From an uncultured Sphingomonas sp. (GTDB lineage: Bacteria; Pseudomonadota; Alphaproteobacteria; Sphingomonadales; Sphingomonadaceae), in NCBI RefSeq assembly GCF_913062585.1, contig NZ_CAJXWX010000009.1, forward strand, positions 61,019 through 125,018: DNA of 64,000 nucleotides, read 5' to 3'. Position numbers and translations under genes: made by a program. Under the pieces are notes generated by a model. That model searched no databases, was not told the origin of the DNA, and was given only the letters and a program-made list of their open reading frames with translations. Below, piece by piece: positions 10,290-18,444 of this stretch (positions within the stretch are counted from its first letter, which is position 1; every line of letters begins with the position of its first letter).

Positions 10290-12761
10290 ATGGCAGTGCC
10301 CCATAGCTTCCGCGAACGCCTGTGCGCGGGCGGTGCGTGCGGCACGCTGATCGCGCAAGGCGACTGGTCGGCCAGCCCGTTGGGCGCGATCGAGGGCTGG
10401 AGCGCGGCCTTGCGCAACGCCCTGCTGATCCTGCTGCACGCGCCCGTCCCGATGGCGATCCTGTGGGGCGACGATGGCGTCATGCTCTATAACGACGCCT
10501 ATTCGGTGTTCGCGGGGCAGCGCCATCCCGGCCTGCTGGGATCGCTGGTCCGTGAAGCCGGGAGTGAGATCGCCGCGTTCCACGACCAGGCGATGCGCGC
10601 GGTGCTGGCGGGTGGCACGCGCAGCTATCGCGACCAGGCGCTGACGCTGGACCGCAACGGCGCGCCCGAGCCGCTATGGGTGAACCTCGACTATGTGCCG
10701 GTGATCGACGACGATGGCCGGCCCGGCGGCGTGCTGTGCGTGCTGGCGGAGATCGCCGACACGGGCGCGGTCGAGCGGCGGCGGCAGGAAGCGGACGCCG
10801 CCCTGTCCCAGAGCGAGGCGCAGTTCCGGCTGATGGTCGATACCGTGCCGCAGATCATCTGGATCACCGACGCCAATGGCCGGATGCAGTTTCTCAGCCA
10901 CCATTTCTCGATCTATACCGGCGCGCAGTTCCAATCCATGGCCCCGGCCGAGATCGCGGCGGCCTTCATCCACCCGGAGGACGGGCCGCATGTCGTCGCC
11001 ACCTTCCAGGCCGCGCTCCGGTCGGGCGGCGAGCATCGGTGCGAACATCGCATCCGCTCCGCCTCGGGCGAATATCGCTGGTTCCTCGACCGCGCGCATC
11101 CCTATCGCGACCCCGTGACGGGCCAGATCGTCCGCTGGTTCGGCGTGTCGGTGGACATTCACGACCGCAAGCTGGCCGAGGATCGGCTGCACGCGCTGAA
11201 CGCCACGTTGGAACAGCGGGTCGCCGAGCGCACGGCCGAGCGCAACATGCTGGCCACGCTGGTCGAGAATACCGATGTCATGGTCAAGGCCATCGACATG
11301 GATTTCAACATCCTGGCGCTCAATGCCGCCAATGCCGACGAGTTCGAGCGGGTGTTCGGCGTGCGGCCGCGCGCGGGCGACAATATCCTGGCCCTGCTGG
11401 CCGACCAGCCCGCCCTGCGTGAGGAAGTGCGTGCGGGCTGGGCGCAGGGGATGCGGGGAGAGCAAGTCACGATCGTCGAGCCATTCGGCGATCCGCAGCG
11501 CGATCGCCCCCATTACGAAATCAGCTTCCGCCCGCTGTTCGACGAGGCGGGGGTGCAGATCGGCGCCTATCAGTTCGTCACCGACGTCACCGATCGTCTG
11601 CGCCGCGAAGCCCAGTTGGTCGAAGCGCAGGAGGCGTTGCGCCAGGCGCAGAAGATGGAGGCGATGGGCCAGCTGACCGGCGGCGTGGCGCACGACTTCA
11701 ACAACCTGCTGACCCCGATCGTCGGCACGCTCGACCTGTTGCAGCACAAGGGGCTGGGCGGCGCGCGCGAACAGCGGCTGATCGCGGGCGCGGCGCAATC
11801 GGCCGAACGGGCGCGGACGCTGGTCCAGCGGCTGCTCGCCTTCGCCCGGCGTCAGCCGCTTCAGATGATCCCGCTCGACATGGCCGAGCTGGTCCGCGGC
11901 ATGGGCGACCTGATCGCCAGCACGACCGGGCCGCAGATCGCGGTCGAGGTCGATATCGCTCCCGACCTGCCCTCCGCCGATGCCGATCCGAACCAGCTGG
12001 AAATGGCGCTGCTCAACCTGGCGGTGAATGCGCGCGATGCGATGCCGGGCGGCGGCACCTTGCGCATCGGGCTGTCGCAGGTGCGGGTAACCGCCGCGCA
12101 GGCCCTGCCGGTCGGCGAGGGCGCGTATCTCCGCCTGTCGGTCGCCGATACGGGCAGCGGCATGGACTCCGCGACGCTGGCTCGTGCGATCGAACCCTTT
12201 TTCTCGACCAAGGGCGTGGGCAAGGGCACCGGCCTGGGTCTGTCGATGGTCCATGGCTTGGCCTCGCAGCTGGGCGGCGCGCTGCATATCGACAGCGTGC
12301 CCGGCCAGGGGACGCGGGTCGACCTGTTCCTGCCGGTCGGCGTCTCGCCCGCGCCGATCGCTGTCCCCGGCCCGGCCTGTGCCGGCCCGAGGCAGCGCAG
12401 CGGCCGCGTGCTGCTGGTCGATGACGAGGATCTGGTCCGGCAGAGCACCGCCGATATGCTGGGCGACCTGGGCTATGCGGTGATCGAGGCGGGGTCGGCC
12501 GAGGAGGCGATGCGGCTGATCGACGACGGGGCGGCGTTCGACCTGCTGGTCACCGACCACCTGATGCCGGGCATGTCGGGCACCGATCTGGCCCGCACCG
12601 TCCTGACCCGGCGGCCGGGCGTCTCGATTCTGCTGGTATCGGGCTATGCCGAGGCGGAAGGGATCGAGCCGTCCATGCCCCGGCTGGCCAAGCCGTTCCG
12701 CAAGCAGGAACTGGCGCACAGCCTGTCGCAATTCGCGGGCGACATGGCGGTGACGGCCTGA
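10290..12761 (+). CDS. Soluble hybrid histidine kinase with PAS domains and receiver
   Basis: The 823-residue protein has no membrane segment. PAS-like domains lie at about residues 45-155, 175-290 (PAS_3 type, with FIHPEDG) and 315-435. A coiled linker leads to the phosphoacceptor domain, with H468 in GGVAHDFNNLLTP. The ATPase domain has NLAVNARDAMPGGG and GKGTGLGLSMVHG. A receiver domain ends the protein, with acidic DDED and phosphoacceptor D756 in LVTDHLMPGMSG. It probably senses a cytoplasmic small molecule, light or redox cue; no LOV-type Cys motif is evident. No partner regulator is adjacent. The stop overlaps the upstream-open frame of the GNAT gene. Confidence 0.92.
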   Translation: MAVPHSFRERLCAGGACGTLIAQGDWSASPLGAIEGWSAALRNALLILLHAPVPMAILWGDDGVMLYNDAYSVFAGQRHPGLLGSLVREAGSEIAAFHDQAMRAVLAGGTRSYRDQALTLDRNGAPEPLWVNLDYVPVIDDDGRPGGVLCVLAEIADTGAVERRRQEADAALSQSEAQFRLMVDTVPQIIWITDANGRMQFLSHHFSIYTGAQFQSMAPAEIAAAFIHPEDGPHVVATFQAALRSGGEHRCEHRIRSASGEYRWFLDRAHPYRDPVTGQIVRWFGVSVDIHDRKLAEDRLHALNATLEQRVAERTAERNMLATLVENTDVMVKAIDMDFNILALNAANADEFERVFGVRPRAGDNILALLADQPALREEVRAGWAQGMRGEQVTIVEPFGDPQRDRPHYEISFRPLFDEAGVQIGAYQFVTDVTDRLRREAQLVEAQEALRQAQKMEAMGQLTGGVAHDFNNLLTPIVGTLDLLQHKGLGGAREQRLIAGAAQSAERARTLVQRLLAFARRQPLQMIPLDMAELVRGMGDLIASTTGPQIAVEVDIAPDLPSADADPNQLEMALLNLAVNARDAMPGGGTLRIGLSQVRVTAAQALPVGEGAYLRLSVADTGSGMDSATLARAIEPFFSTKGVGKGTGLGLSMVHGLASQLGGALHIDSVPGQGTRVDLFLPVGVSPAPIAVPGPACAGPRQRSGRVLLVDDEDLVRQSTADMLGDLGYAVIEAGSAEEAMRLIDDGAAFDLLVTDHLMPGMSGTDLARTVLTRRPGVSILLVSGYAEAEGIEPSMPRLAKPFRKQELAHSLSQFAGDMAVTA

Positions 12762-12790
12762 CCCCCGCGGCGTTCACCATCCGACCGGGT

Positions 12791-13207
12791 GTGCCCCTGG
12801 ACGCGGCGGCGCTGACCGCCCTGATGCACGCCGCGTCGGCCTATCGCGGCCACTATGCCAGCATATTGGAAGGCTATGCGATCACGCCCGAGCAGATCGC
12901 CGCCGACCTGTTCCATGTCGCGGAGAAAGAGGGCGTCCTTCTGGGCTTTTACAGCCTGACACTGGTGCCGGAGCCCGAACTGGACCTGTTGTTCGTCTCC
13001 GACCATGCGCAGGGGGCGGGATTGGGCGCGGCGCTGTTCCGGCACATGGCGGGCGAGGCGAAGCGGCTGGGCGTAGCGGCGGTGAAGATCATATCCCACC
13101 CACCATCGGCGGGGTTTTACGAGACGATGGGCGCAACCGTTATCGGGACGAAGCCTCCCACCCCGAAGGCCCGCTGGGCGCGGCCGATCCTATGCTTCCG
13201 CCCTTGA
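12791..13207 (+). CDS. GNAT family N-acetyltransferase
   Basis: The product is 138 residues from the GTG at 12791. It transfers an acetyl group from acetyl-CoA to an unidentified amine. The acetyl-CoA loop is recognisable around DHAQGAGLGAALFRHM, followed by the C-terminal NPxxFYExxGF-like segment PPSAGFYETMGA. The frame is open upstream to the kinase stop, and the residues encoded there (AAFTIRPG) continue the normal first strand of GNAT domains. The true start may therefore be a CTG at 12758 that overlaps the kinase stop, with translational coupling. Confidence 0.8.
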   Translation: MPLDAAALTALMHAASAYRGHYASILEGYAITPEQIAADLFHVAEKEGVLLGFYSLTLVPEPELDLLFVSDHAQGAGLGAALFRHMAGEAKRLGVAAVKIISHPPSAGFYETMGATVIGTKPPTPKARWARPILCFRP

Positions 13208-13272
13208 CCGGACTCGCCAACCCCTGAGCTTTGCGGCACGATCCGCCGATCCGAAGCGGAGAGGATCGCCCG

Positions 13273-13623
13273 ATGAACCACCATGTCGTCGCCATCGTGC
13301 CTGCCAGCGACCTGGACGCCAGCACCGCCTTCTACCGACTGCTGGGGTTCGAGTTGGCGGCGGATTTCGGCGGCTATCGCATCCTGGAGGATGGGCGCGG
13401 CTGGCACCTGCACCTGAACCACATGCCCGGCTGGCCGCCCCGGGTGGAGGACAATCCCTTCGGCCTGTACCTCTATGTCGAGGATGTCGACGCGGTGGCG
13501 GCGCGCGTGCGCGACCGCATCATCGAACCCGGCGCGCCGCACGCCAAGCCCTGGGGCACGTACGAATTTGCGGTCAGCGATCCAACCGGGGTGCTGGTAC
13601 GGATCGGGCGGGTCATGGGGTGA
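13273..13623 (+). CDS. VOC (glyoxalase/bleomycin resistance) superfamily protein
   Basis: The 116-residue protein covers one vicinal-oxygen-chelate module. It starts at MNHHVVAIVPASD, behind GGAGAGGATCGCC, and contains the ASTAFYRLLGFELAADFGG helix-strand unit and the ending FAVSDPTGVLVRIGR. Metal-binding residues could include the N-terminal His and the Glu of YEFAVSDP. The family covers lyases, dioxygenases and bleomycin-type binding proteins; the role cannot be assigned. It lies 65 bases behind the GNAT gene and may be co-transcribed with it. Confidence 0.82.
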   Translation: MNHHVVAIVPASDLDASTAFYRLLGFELAADFGGYRILEDGRGWHLHLNHMPGWPPRVEDNPFGLYLYVEDVDAVAARVRDRIIEPGAPHAKPWGTYEFAVSDPTGVLVRIGRVMG

Positions 13624-13904
13624 GGGGGCTTGGGTTATGGATGGCATCGGGCTTCCTCGCCAACCCCTGGACGTTCGGGCCGGCACGGCGGGCCCCCCCC
13701 CCGGGCCTTTTCGGGAAAGCGCGATCGGGAACGGGTTTTGAGAAAGCGGAGTTCGCAGGCGGCCGTCGACGCAAGGGGCGGGGGCGGATTCGCGTCTCGA
13801 GTTCGCAAACGAGAAAGCCGGCAGACGACGCCAGAACCGCAAGATCGGTCGAGCGCGTCATAGCCGGGAGCGCCTAACTTGTGTCGCCAAGAGGATAGGA
13901 CGAG
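13624..13904. other. Gene-free interval with a C10 tract
   Basis: This 281-base stretch has no supported gene. It holds a run of ten C (13693-13702) flanked by GGG on both sides, and a short sequence (CTCGCCAACCCCTG) that also occurs at 13212-13225 after the GNAT gene. It must contain the promoter of the AraC gene, but I see no confident -35/-10 pair. Confidence 0.5.
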
Positions 13905-14786
13905 ATGACGGCGGCGCTTCAAAACTACCATGCCCGGATGCAGCGGGTGCTGGATCATATCGACCGGCATCTGGAGGACAATCTGGACTTGGATGTGGTG
14001 AGTGGCATCGCGGCCTTCTCGAAATACCACTTCCACCGGCAATTCACGGCGACCTTCGGTCTGTCGGTGCATCGCTACGTCCAACTGGCCCGCATGAAGC
14101 GGGCATCCTACCAGTTGGCTTACCGGGACGCGCAGAGCGTGACCGACATAGCGATGGATGCCGGTTACTATGCGCCGGATGCCTTCGCCCGCGCCTTTAG
14201 GCGAAGGTTCGGGCAGTCGCCGTCGTCGTTCAGGAAGGCTCCCGACTGGGAGCCGTGGCTTGCGGCCTTCGGGCCTCTCGACAACGCGAGGAGTAAGCTC
14301 ATGCAGACCACCTACACCCCCGACGACGTGACGATCCGCGACGTGAGCCCGACGCCCGTGGCGATCATGGAGCATCGCGGCGACCCGGCAACGATTGGCG
14401 CGACCATCCAGCGGTTCATAGCCTGGCGCAAAGCGACCGGACTGTCGCCGAAGACCAACCCGACCTTCAACGTCTTCCACGCCGACCCACGCACGACGCC
14501 TCCGGCCGAGTATCGCATGGACCTGTGCGTCGGCACCGATCGCCCGATCGACGCGCATGGCGAGCGGATCGAGGTCGGCACCATTCCCGGTGGACGCTGT
14601 GCGGTGCTGCGTGTCGTCGGCAACACCGACAATCTGGAGCATGCCGCCTTGTACCTCTACCGCGATTGGCTACCGGCCAGCGGCGAGGAAGTGCTAGACT
14701 TTCCGCTCTACTGCCGGCGCATCACCTTCTTCCCGGAGGTGCCGGAACATGAAGCTGTCGCGGAACTGTTCCTGCCGCTGAGATAG
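13905..14786 (+). CDS. AraC family regulator with GyrI-like effector-binding domain
   Basis: The 293-residue protein has an N-terminal AraC-type double helix-turn-helix (about residues 10-110; AAFSKYHFHRQF and the second helix pair ending in FGQSPSSFRK). A linker is followed by a GyrI/SbmC-like small-molecule binding domain (about 140-290; IRDVSPTPVAIMEHRG and the WLPASGEEVLDFPLYC region). This is the Rob/SoxS-GyrI domain order, in which an aromatic or cationic ligand modulates DNA binding. Likely targets are efflux or stress genes, not identified here. The start has AGGATAGGA 7 bases upstream. Confidence 0.9.
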   Translation: MTAALQNYHARMQRVLDHIDRHLEDNLDLDVVSGIAAFSKYHFHRQFTATFGLSVHRYVQLARMKRASYQLAYRDAQSVTDIAMDAGYYAPDAFARAFRRRFGQSPSSFRKAPDWEPWLAAFGPLDNARSKLMQTTYTPDDVTIRDVSPTPVAIMEHRGDPATIGATIQRFIAWRKATGLSPKTNPTFNVFHADPRTTPPAEYRMDLCVGTDRPIDAHGERIEVGTIPGGRCAVLRVVGNTDNLEHAALYLYRDWLPASGEEVLDFPLYCRRITFFPEVPEHEAVAELFLPLR

Positions 14787-14894
14787 TTGGTTCCATGGGC
14801 GGCATTGTTTCGTAGCGAACAGGCCGTCCTTTTTCAAAATACCCCCTAATGGGACGGCTCGGGCTGTCTCGGTCGCCGTTCATATTTGAGACGT

Positions 14895-15206
14895 TCAGAT
14901 ACTGCCTGCTCGCTCGATGACCAAAGCGCGCGCCGTGCCGATAGGAACGGCACGATGCGCATCCCCTTGTTCGGCATGGAAGATCGATCCGGGTGTCAGC
15001 CGGTGGACTTGGTCGACGCCATTTTCGCGAACCTGCATATCGAAGCTTCCATCGAGAACGACGAAGACCTCCGGTCCGTCGTTCACGTGCCAGATATATG
15101 GCTGGTCGGTCCAGTGCAGCCGAATGGTCACGCCATCGATCTCACCGATATCCAGCGCCTCCCAGGGCCGCCCACCTTGAAATGCACTGGCTTCGACAAT
15201 CTTCAT
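14895..15206 (-). CDS. Small cupin-domain protein
   Basis: The product is 103 residues from the second of two adjacent ATG codons (15206; 15209 is the other), which gives a 5-base spacing to GGGAGGG. It forms a single beta-barrel cupin: HVNDGPEVFVVLDGSFDMQV is the first motif, and GSIFHAEQGDAHRAVP supplies the second. The His residues in both motifs suggest a bound metal. It may be a sugar isomerase-like or sensor cupin; no reaction can be named. It is divergent from an Lrp/AsnC-type regulator, with about 90 bases between the starts, so the regulator is a likely controller. Confidence 0.85.
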   Translation of the reverse strand: MKIVEASAFQGGRPWEALDIGEIDGVTIRLHWTDQPYIWHVNDGPEVFVVLDGSFDMQVRENGVDQVHRLTPGSIFHAEQGDAHRAVPIGTARALVIERAGSI

Positions 15207-15298
15207 CATACCCTCCCTTGGTGCCGCCGAGATGGTACGGAGGATGGGAATAGACGAGATGGCAGATCGCCGTAAGTGACGACGTTTCGAAGGTGCAG

Positions 15299-15751
15299 AT
15301 GAACCGAACAGGCAAACGACTCGACGAGATCGACCAGCGATTGGTGGCATTGCTGCGTCGGGATGCCCGCAAGCCTGTTGCGTCGCTCGGCCGCGATCTC
15401 AACCTTTCACGCACGGCCGTGCAGGCGCGTATCGCTCGGCTCGAGCGGGACGGCATAATCCTTGGCTATACGACGACACTCGCTTCCGACGTGGTGGCAG
15501 GCGTCATGGCGCTGGTTTCGCTGTCCATTTCAGTGCGGCCGTGCGCGCTCGTCACTGACAGGCTTGCCGAATGGCCGGAGGTCGAGCGCATATACTCGAT
15601 CGCCGGTGATCGGGACGCCGTGCTGGTTGTCTCGGCCGCTTCGCCGCAAGCGCTGTCCCAACTGGCCGATCGCCTTCAGACCATCGAAGGGATCAGGAAC
15701 GTCGAGACAACGGTCATTTTGTCACAACGGACAGGATCGACACAGGCCTGA
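15299..15751 (+). CDS. Lrp/AsnC family transcriptional regulator
   Basis: The 150-residue protein has the N-terminal winged helix of the family (LDEIDQRLVALLRRDARKPV, then LNLSRTAVQARIARLERDGII) and a C-terminal RAM/AsnC ligand-binding domain (about residues 65-145). Such proteins form octamers or hexadecamers that bind amino acids. The ATG at 15299 is preferred over a GTG two codons earlier. Its divergent position to the cupin gene suggests control of that gene and of itself. Confidence 0.9.
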   Translation: MNRTGKRLDEIDQRLVALLRRDARKPVASLGRDLNLSRTAVQARIARLERDGIILGYTTTLASDVVAGVMALVSLSISVRPCALVTDRLAEWPEVERIYSIAGDRDAVLVVSAASPQALSQLADRLQTIEGIRNVETTVILSQRTGSTQA

Positions 15752-15867
15752 TTGCAACTTGGGGGGAAACTCCGACTGACCGCACCTTCAATTTCCCCAT
15801 CAACCATCTTTTTTGGGAAAAGGCGATATTCAGTTCCGTCGGCGCTGGCCGCCGGCGAGCCCCCGCC

Positions 15868-16047
15868 TCAATGCAGCTTGGCGATCGACAGTCCGTCTTC
15901 CTTCGCCCGCGCCTTGACCGACTCCTCGCTGCGGGTCAGCGCCTTGGCAATGGCCTTCAGCGCCATGCCCTTCTTGGCGAGCGTGTGCAGCTTCTGGATT
16001 TCGTCCTGGCGCCAGGGCTGGCGATGTCGTTCAAAGCGTTCGGCCAT
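15868..16047 (-). CDS. Small SANT/Myb-like DNA-binding-type protein (59 residues)
   Basis: This short reading frame starts MAERFERHRQPWRQDEIQKL and ends SIAKLH. The pattern of W plus acidic residues, then KKGMALKAIAKALTRSEESV, resembles a single SANT or homeodomain-like three-helix unit, as also seen at the N-terminus of GcrA-type proteins. It is probably a cytoplasmic nucleic-acid-binding protein of unknown role. It converges on the Lrp gene and diverges from the TonB receptor gene. Codon use and an uninterrupted helical pattern support coding. Confidence 0.72.
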   Translation of the reverse strand: MAERFERHRQPWRQDEIQKLHTLAKKGMALKAIAKALTRSEESVKARAKEDGLSIAKLH

Positions 16048-16202
16048 GGCCCCTTATAGGCCGATCCCGCACCGCTGACCATGGCCGGGGCCGCATGATA
16101 GGTTGCTTACAAATGCGTCATGGACGCCTGTGCCGCTTGCCATTGTATCGCGGTGCAGCAAGATAGCCCGATCGGGAGACGTTATATCATTTGGGGTTGT
16201 CT

Positions 16203-18335
16203 ATGCGTTTTGGTGTGCTCCTTTGCTGTGTCGCTTCGTCTGCCATAACCATGCCCGCGCTGGCGCAGACGCGGGGCGTGCCTGCGTCCGACTCGGATCA
16301 GGCCCCGACTGGCCAGAGCAGCGATATCGTCGTCACCGCCAAGCGACTCGACACCGCGCGCGAGCATATCCAGCCGAGCCTGGGCGCCTCCAATTATGAA
16401 ATCAGCAGCGAGACGATCAAGGCGCTGCCCGGCGGCGAGAACCAGCAGTTCAACCAGATCCTGCTCCAGGCGCCCGGCATCGTGCAGGACGGTTTCGGCC
16501 AGTTCCACGTCCGCGACGACCATAACGGGCTGCAATACCGCATCAACGGCACCATCCTGCCCGAAGGTCTGGCGGTATTCGGCCAGACCCTGTCGCCGCG
16601 CCTGGTCGACAAGGTCAACATCCTGACCGGCGCGCTGCCCGCGCAATATGGCCTGCGCACGGCGGGCGTGATCGACATCACGACCAAGAGCGGCCTGTTC
16701 GACAATGGCGGCACCGCGTCCATCTATGGCGGCAGCCACAATACCATCCAGCCCAGCCTGACCTATGGCGGCTCGAGCGGAAGCACCAATTACTTCGTGT
16801 CGGGCGATTACCGGCACAGCGGCCTGGGCATCGAGAGCGTCGATGGCCGGTCCAACCCGGTGCATGATGATACCGACCAGTATCAGGGCTTTGCCTATGT
16901 CGACCATATCCTGGACGACCAGAACCGCGTGTCCTTCGTCGGCGGCTATTCCAACCAGTGGTTCCAGATCCCCAACCCGGTCGGGCAACAGCCGAGCGCG
17001 GGATGGAGCGTCGGCGGCCAGACTGCCTTCCCCAGCGAAAAGCTGAACGAGACGCAGCTGGAGAAGACCGGCTTCGGCCAGGTCGCGTTCCTCCACGATG
17101 CCGAGCCGCTGACGGTGCAGGCGTCGCTGTTCGCGCGCTATTCCTCGCTGCGCTATCGCCCCGACGTGCTGGGCGAGCTGCTCTATAACGGCCAGGCGCA
17201 GCAGGCGTATAAGCAGGACTTCGCGATCGGCGGACAGGTCGACGCGGTCTATCATGTCGGCAGCGCCCATACGCTGCGCGGCGGCCTGCTCGTCACCCGC
17301 GACCGCTCGACCAGCGACACCACGACCCAGGTGTTCCCGGTCGATGCGAATGGCGGCCAGACGGGCGAGCCGATCGCGATCACCGACAATGGCGGCAAGA
17401 CCGCGACCAGCTTCAGCGCCTATCTGCAGGACGAATGGAAGCTCGCGCCCAAGCTGACGCTCAACTATGGCGGCCGCTACGACCTCTATAACGGCTATCG
17501 GCGCGAGGGGCAGCTGTCGCCGCGCGTCAACCTGGTCTGGCAGCCGGGCAGCATCTATACGCTCCATGCGGGCTATTCGCGCTATTTCGTGCCGCCGCCC
17601 TTCGAGCTGGTCGGCAATACCAGCATCGCCAAGTTCGTCGGCACCAGCGCCTATCCTGCCAATCCGCTCAACGACGTGCCCTATGCCGAGCGGCAGGATT
17701 ATTTCGACGTCGGGTTCCAGGCCAAGCCCAGCCGTTATTTCACCTATGGCATCGACGCCTATTACCGCATCTCGAAGAACCTGATCGACGAGGGGCAGTT
17801 CGGCGCGCCGATCATCCTGACCCCGTTCAACTATAAGCAGGGTCGCATCGGCGGTATCGAGGCGAATGTCAGCTATGCGCGCGGCGGCCTGCTCGCTTAT
17901 GCCAATTTCGCCGCCGCCAAGGCGAAGGGGCGCAACATCGTCTCCAGCCAGTTCAGCTTCTCGCCGGACGATCTGGCCTATATCGCCAACCATTACATCT
18001 ATCTGGATCACGACCAGACCTTCACCGGCTCGGCGGGCCTGTCCTATGCATTCAGCCAGGGCACGAAGCTGGGCGGCAGCATGATCTATGGCTCGGGGCT
18101 GCGCCGTGACGATGACGTCAACGACATTCCCAACGGCGCAAAGATCGCACCCTATGCGCAGTTCAACCTGACCGCGAGCCAGCATCTGGCCGGGCCCAAT
18201 CTCGACATCCGCTTCGATGTCATCAACGTGCTCGACCACAAATATGAAATCCGCGACGGAACCGGCGTGGGCGTCGGCGCGCCGCAATATGGCCCGCGTC
18301 GCGGTTTCTTCGTGGGGCTGTCGAAGGCGTTCTGA
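16203..18335 (+). CDS. TonB-dependent outer-membrane receptor
   Basis: The product is 710 residues with a signal peptide (MRFGVLLCCVASSAITMPAL, cleaved near AQT). The plug domain begins with the IVVTAKR TonB-box-like segment and contains VRDDHNGLQYRINGTILPEG. The barrel follows with repeated aromatic strands and ends in F (GLSKAF), as outer-membrane proteins do. The ATG at 16203 is chosen over a TTG at 16191 because it opens the signal peptide. No neighbouring enzyme or transporter hints at the ligand, and no Fur-like site is evident upstream. It converges on the retropepsin gene. Confidence 0.92.
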   Translation: MRFGVLLCCVASSAITMPALAQTRGVPASDSDQAPTGQSSDIVVTAKRLDTAREHIQPSLGASNYEISSETIKALPGGENQQFNQILLQAPGIVQDGFGQFHVRDDHNGLQYRINGTILPEGLAVFGQTLSPRLVDKVNILTGALPAQYGLRTAGVIDITTKSGLFDNGGTASIYGGSHNTIQPSLTYGGSSGSTNYFVSGDYRHSGLGIESVDGRSNPVHDDTDQYQGFAYVDHILDDQNRVSFVGGYSNQWFQIPNPVGQQPSAGWSVGGQTAFPSEKLNETQLEKTGFGQVAFLHDAEPLTVQASLFARYSSLRYRPDVLGELLYNGQAQQAYKQDFAIGGQVDAVYHVGSAHTLRGGLLVTRDRSTSDTTTQVFPVDANGGQTGEPIAITDNGGKTATSFSAYLQDEWKLAPKLTLNYGGRYDLYNGYRREGQLSPRVNLVWQPGSIYTLHAGYSRYFVPPPFELVGNTSIAKFVGTSAYPANPLNDVPYAERQDYFDVGFQAKPSRYFTYGIDAYYRISKNLIDEGQFGAPIILTPFNYKQGRIGGIEANVSYARGGLLAYANFAAAKAKGRNIVSSQFSFSPDDLAYIANHYIYLDHDQTFTGSAGLSYAFSQGTKLGGSMIYGSGLRRDDDVNDIPNGAKIAPYAQFNLTASQHLAGPNLDIRFDVINVLDHKYEIRDGTGVGVGAPQYGPRRGFFVGLSKAF

Positions 18336-18344
18336 TGCCATGAT

Positions 18345-18434
18345 TGTCCTCCCCCGATAGGGGAGGGCTACCGGCGAAGCTGGGGGAGGGGTGTCCCGTT
18401 ATCGGGACACCCCTCCGTCCCCTTGCGGGGAGGA
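18345..18434. repeat. Family B palindromic repeat between convergent genes
   Basis: It contains three hairpins: CTCCCCCGATAGGGGAG; a perfect 14-base-pair stem (18385-18398 with 18403-18416, GGAGGGGTGTCCCG, loop TTAT); and CCCCTTGCGGGG. The spacer ...GCGAAGCTGG... and the central GGAGGGGTGTC are shared with the element at 45131. It probably serves as a bidirectional terminator or REP-like element. Confidence 0.7.
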
Positions 18435-18444
18435 ATGAAGCCGA

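Noticed and set aside
16182..18341. 719-codon open frame on the minus strand
   Set aside because: It is antisense to the TonB receptor, whose protein has signal, plug and barrel features. The antisense product is low in motifs and follows the third-position GC bias of the real gene.
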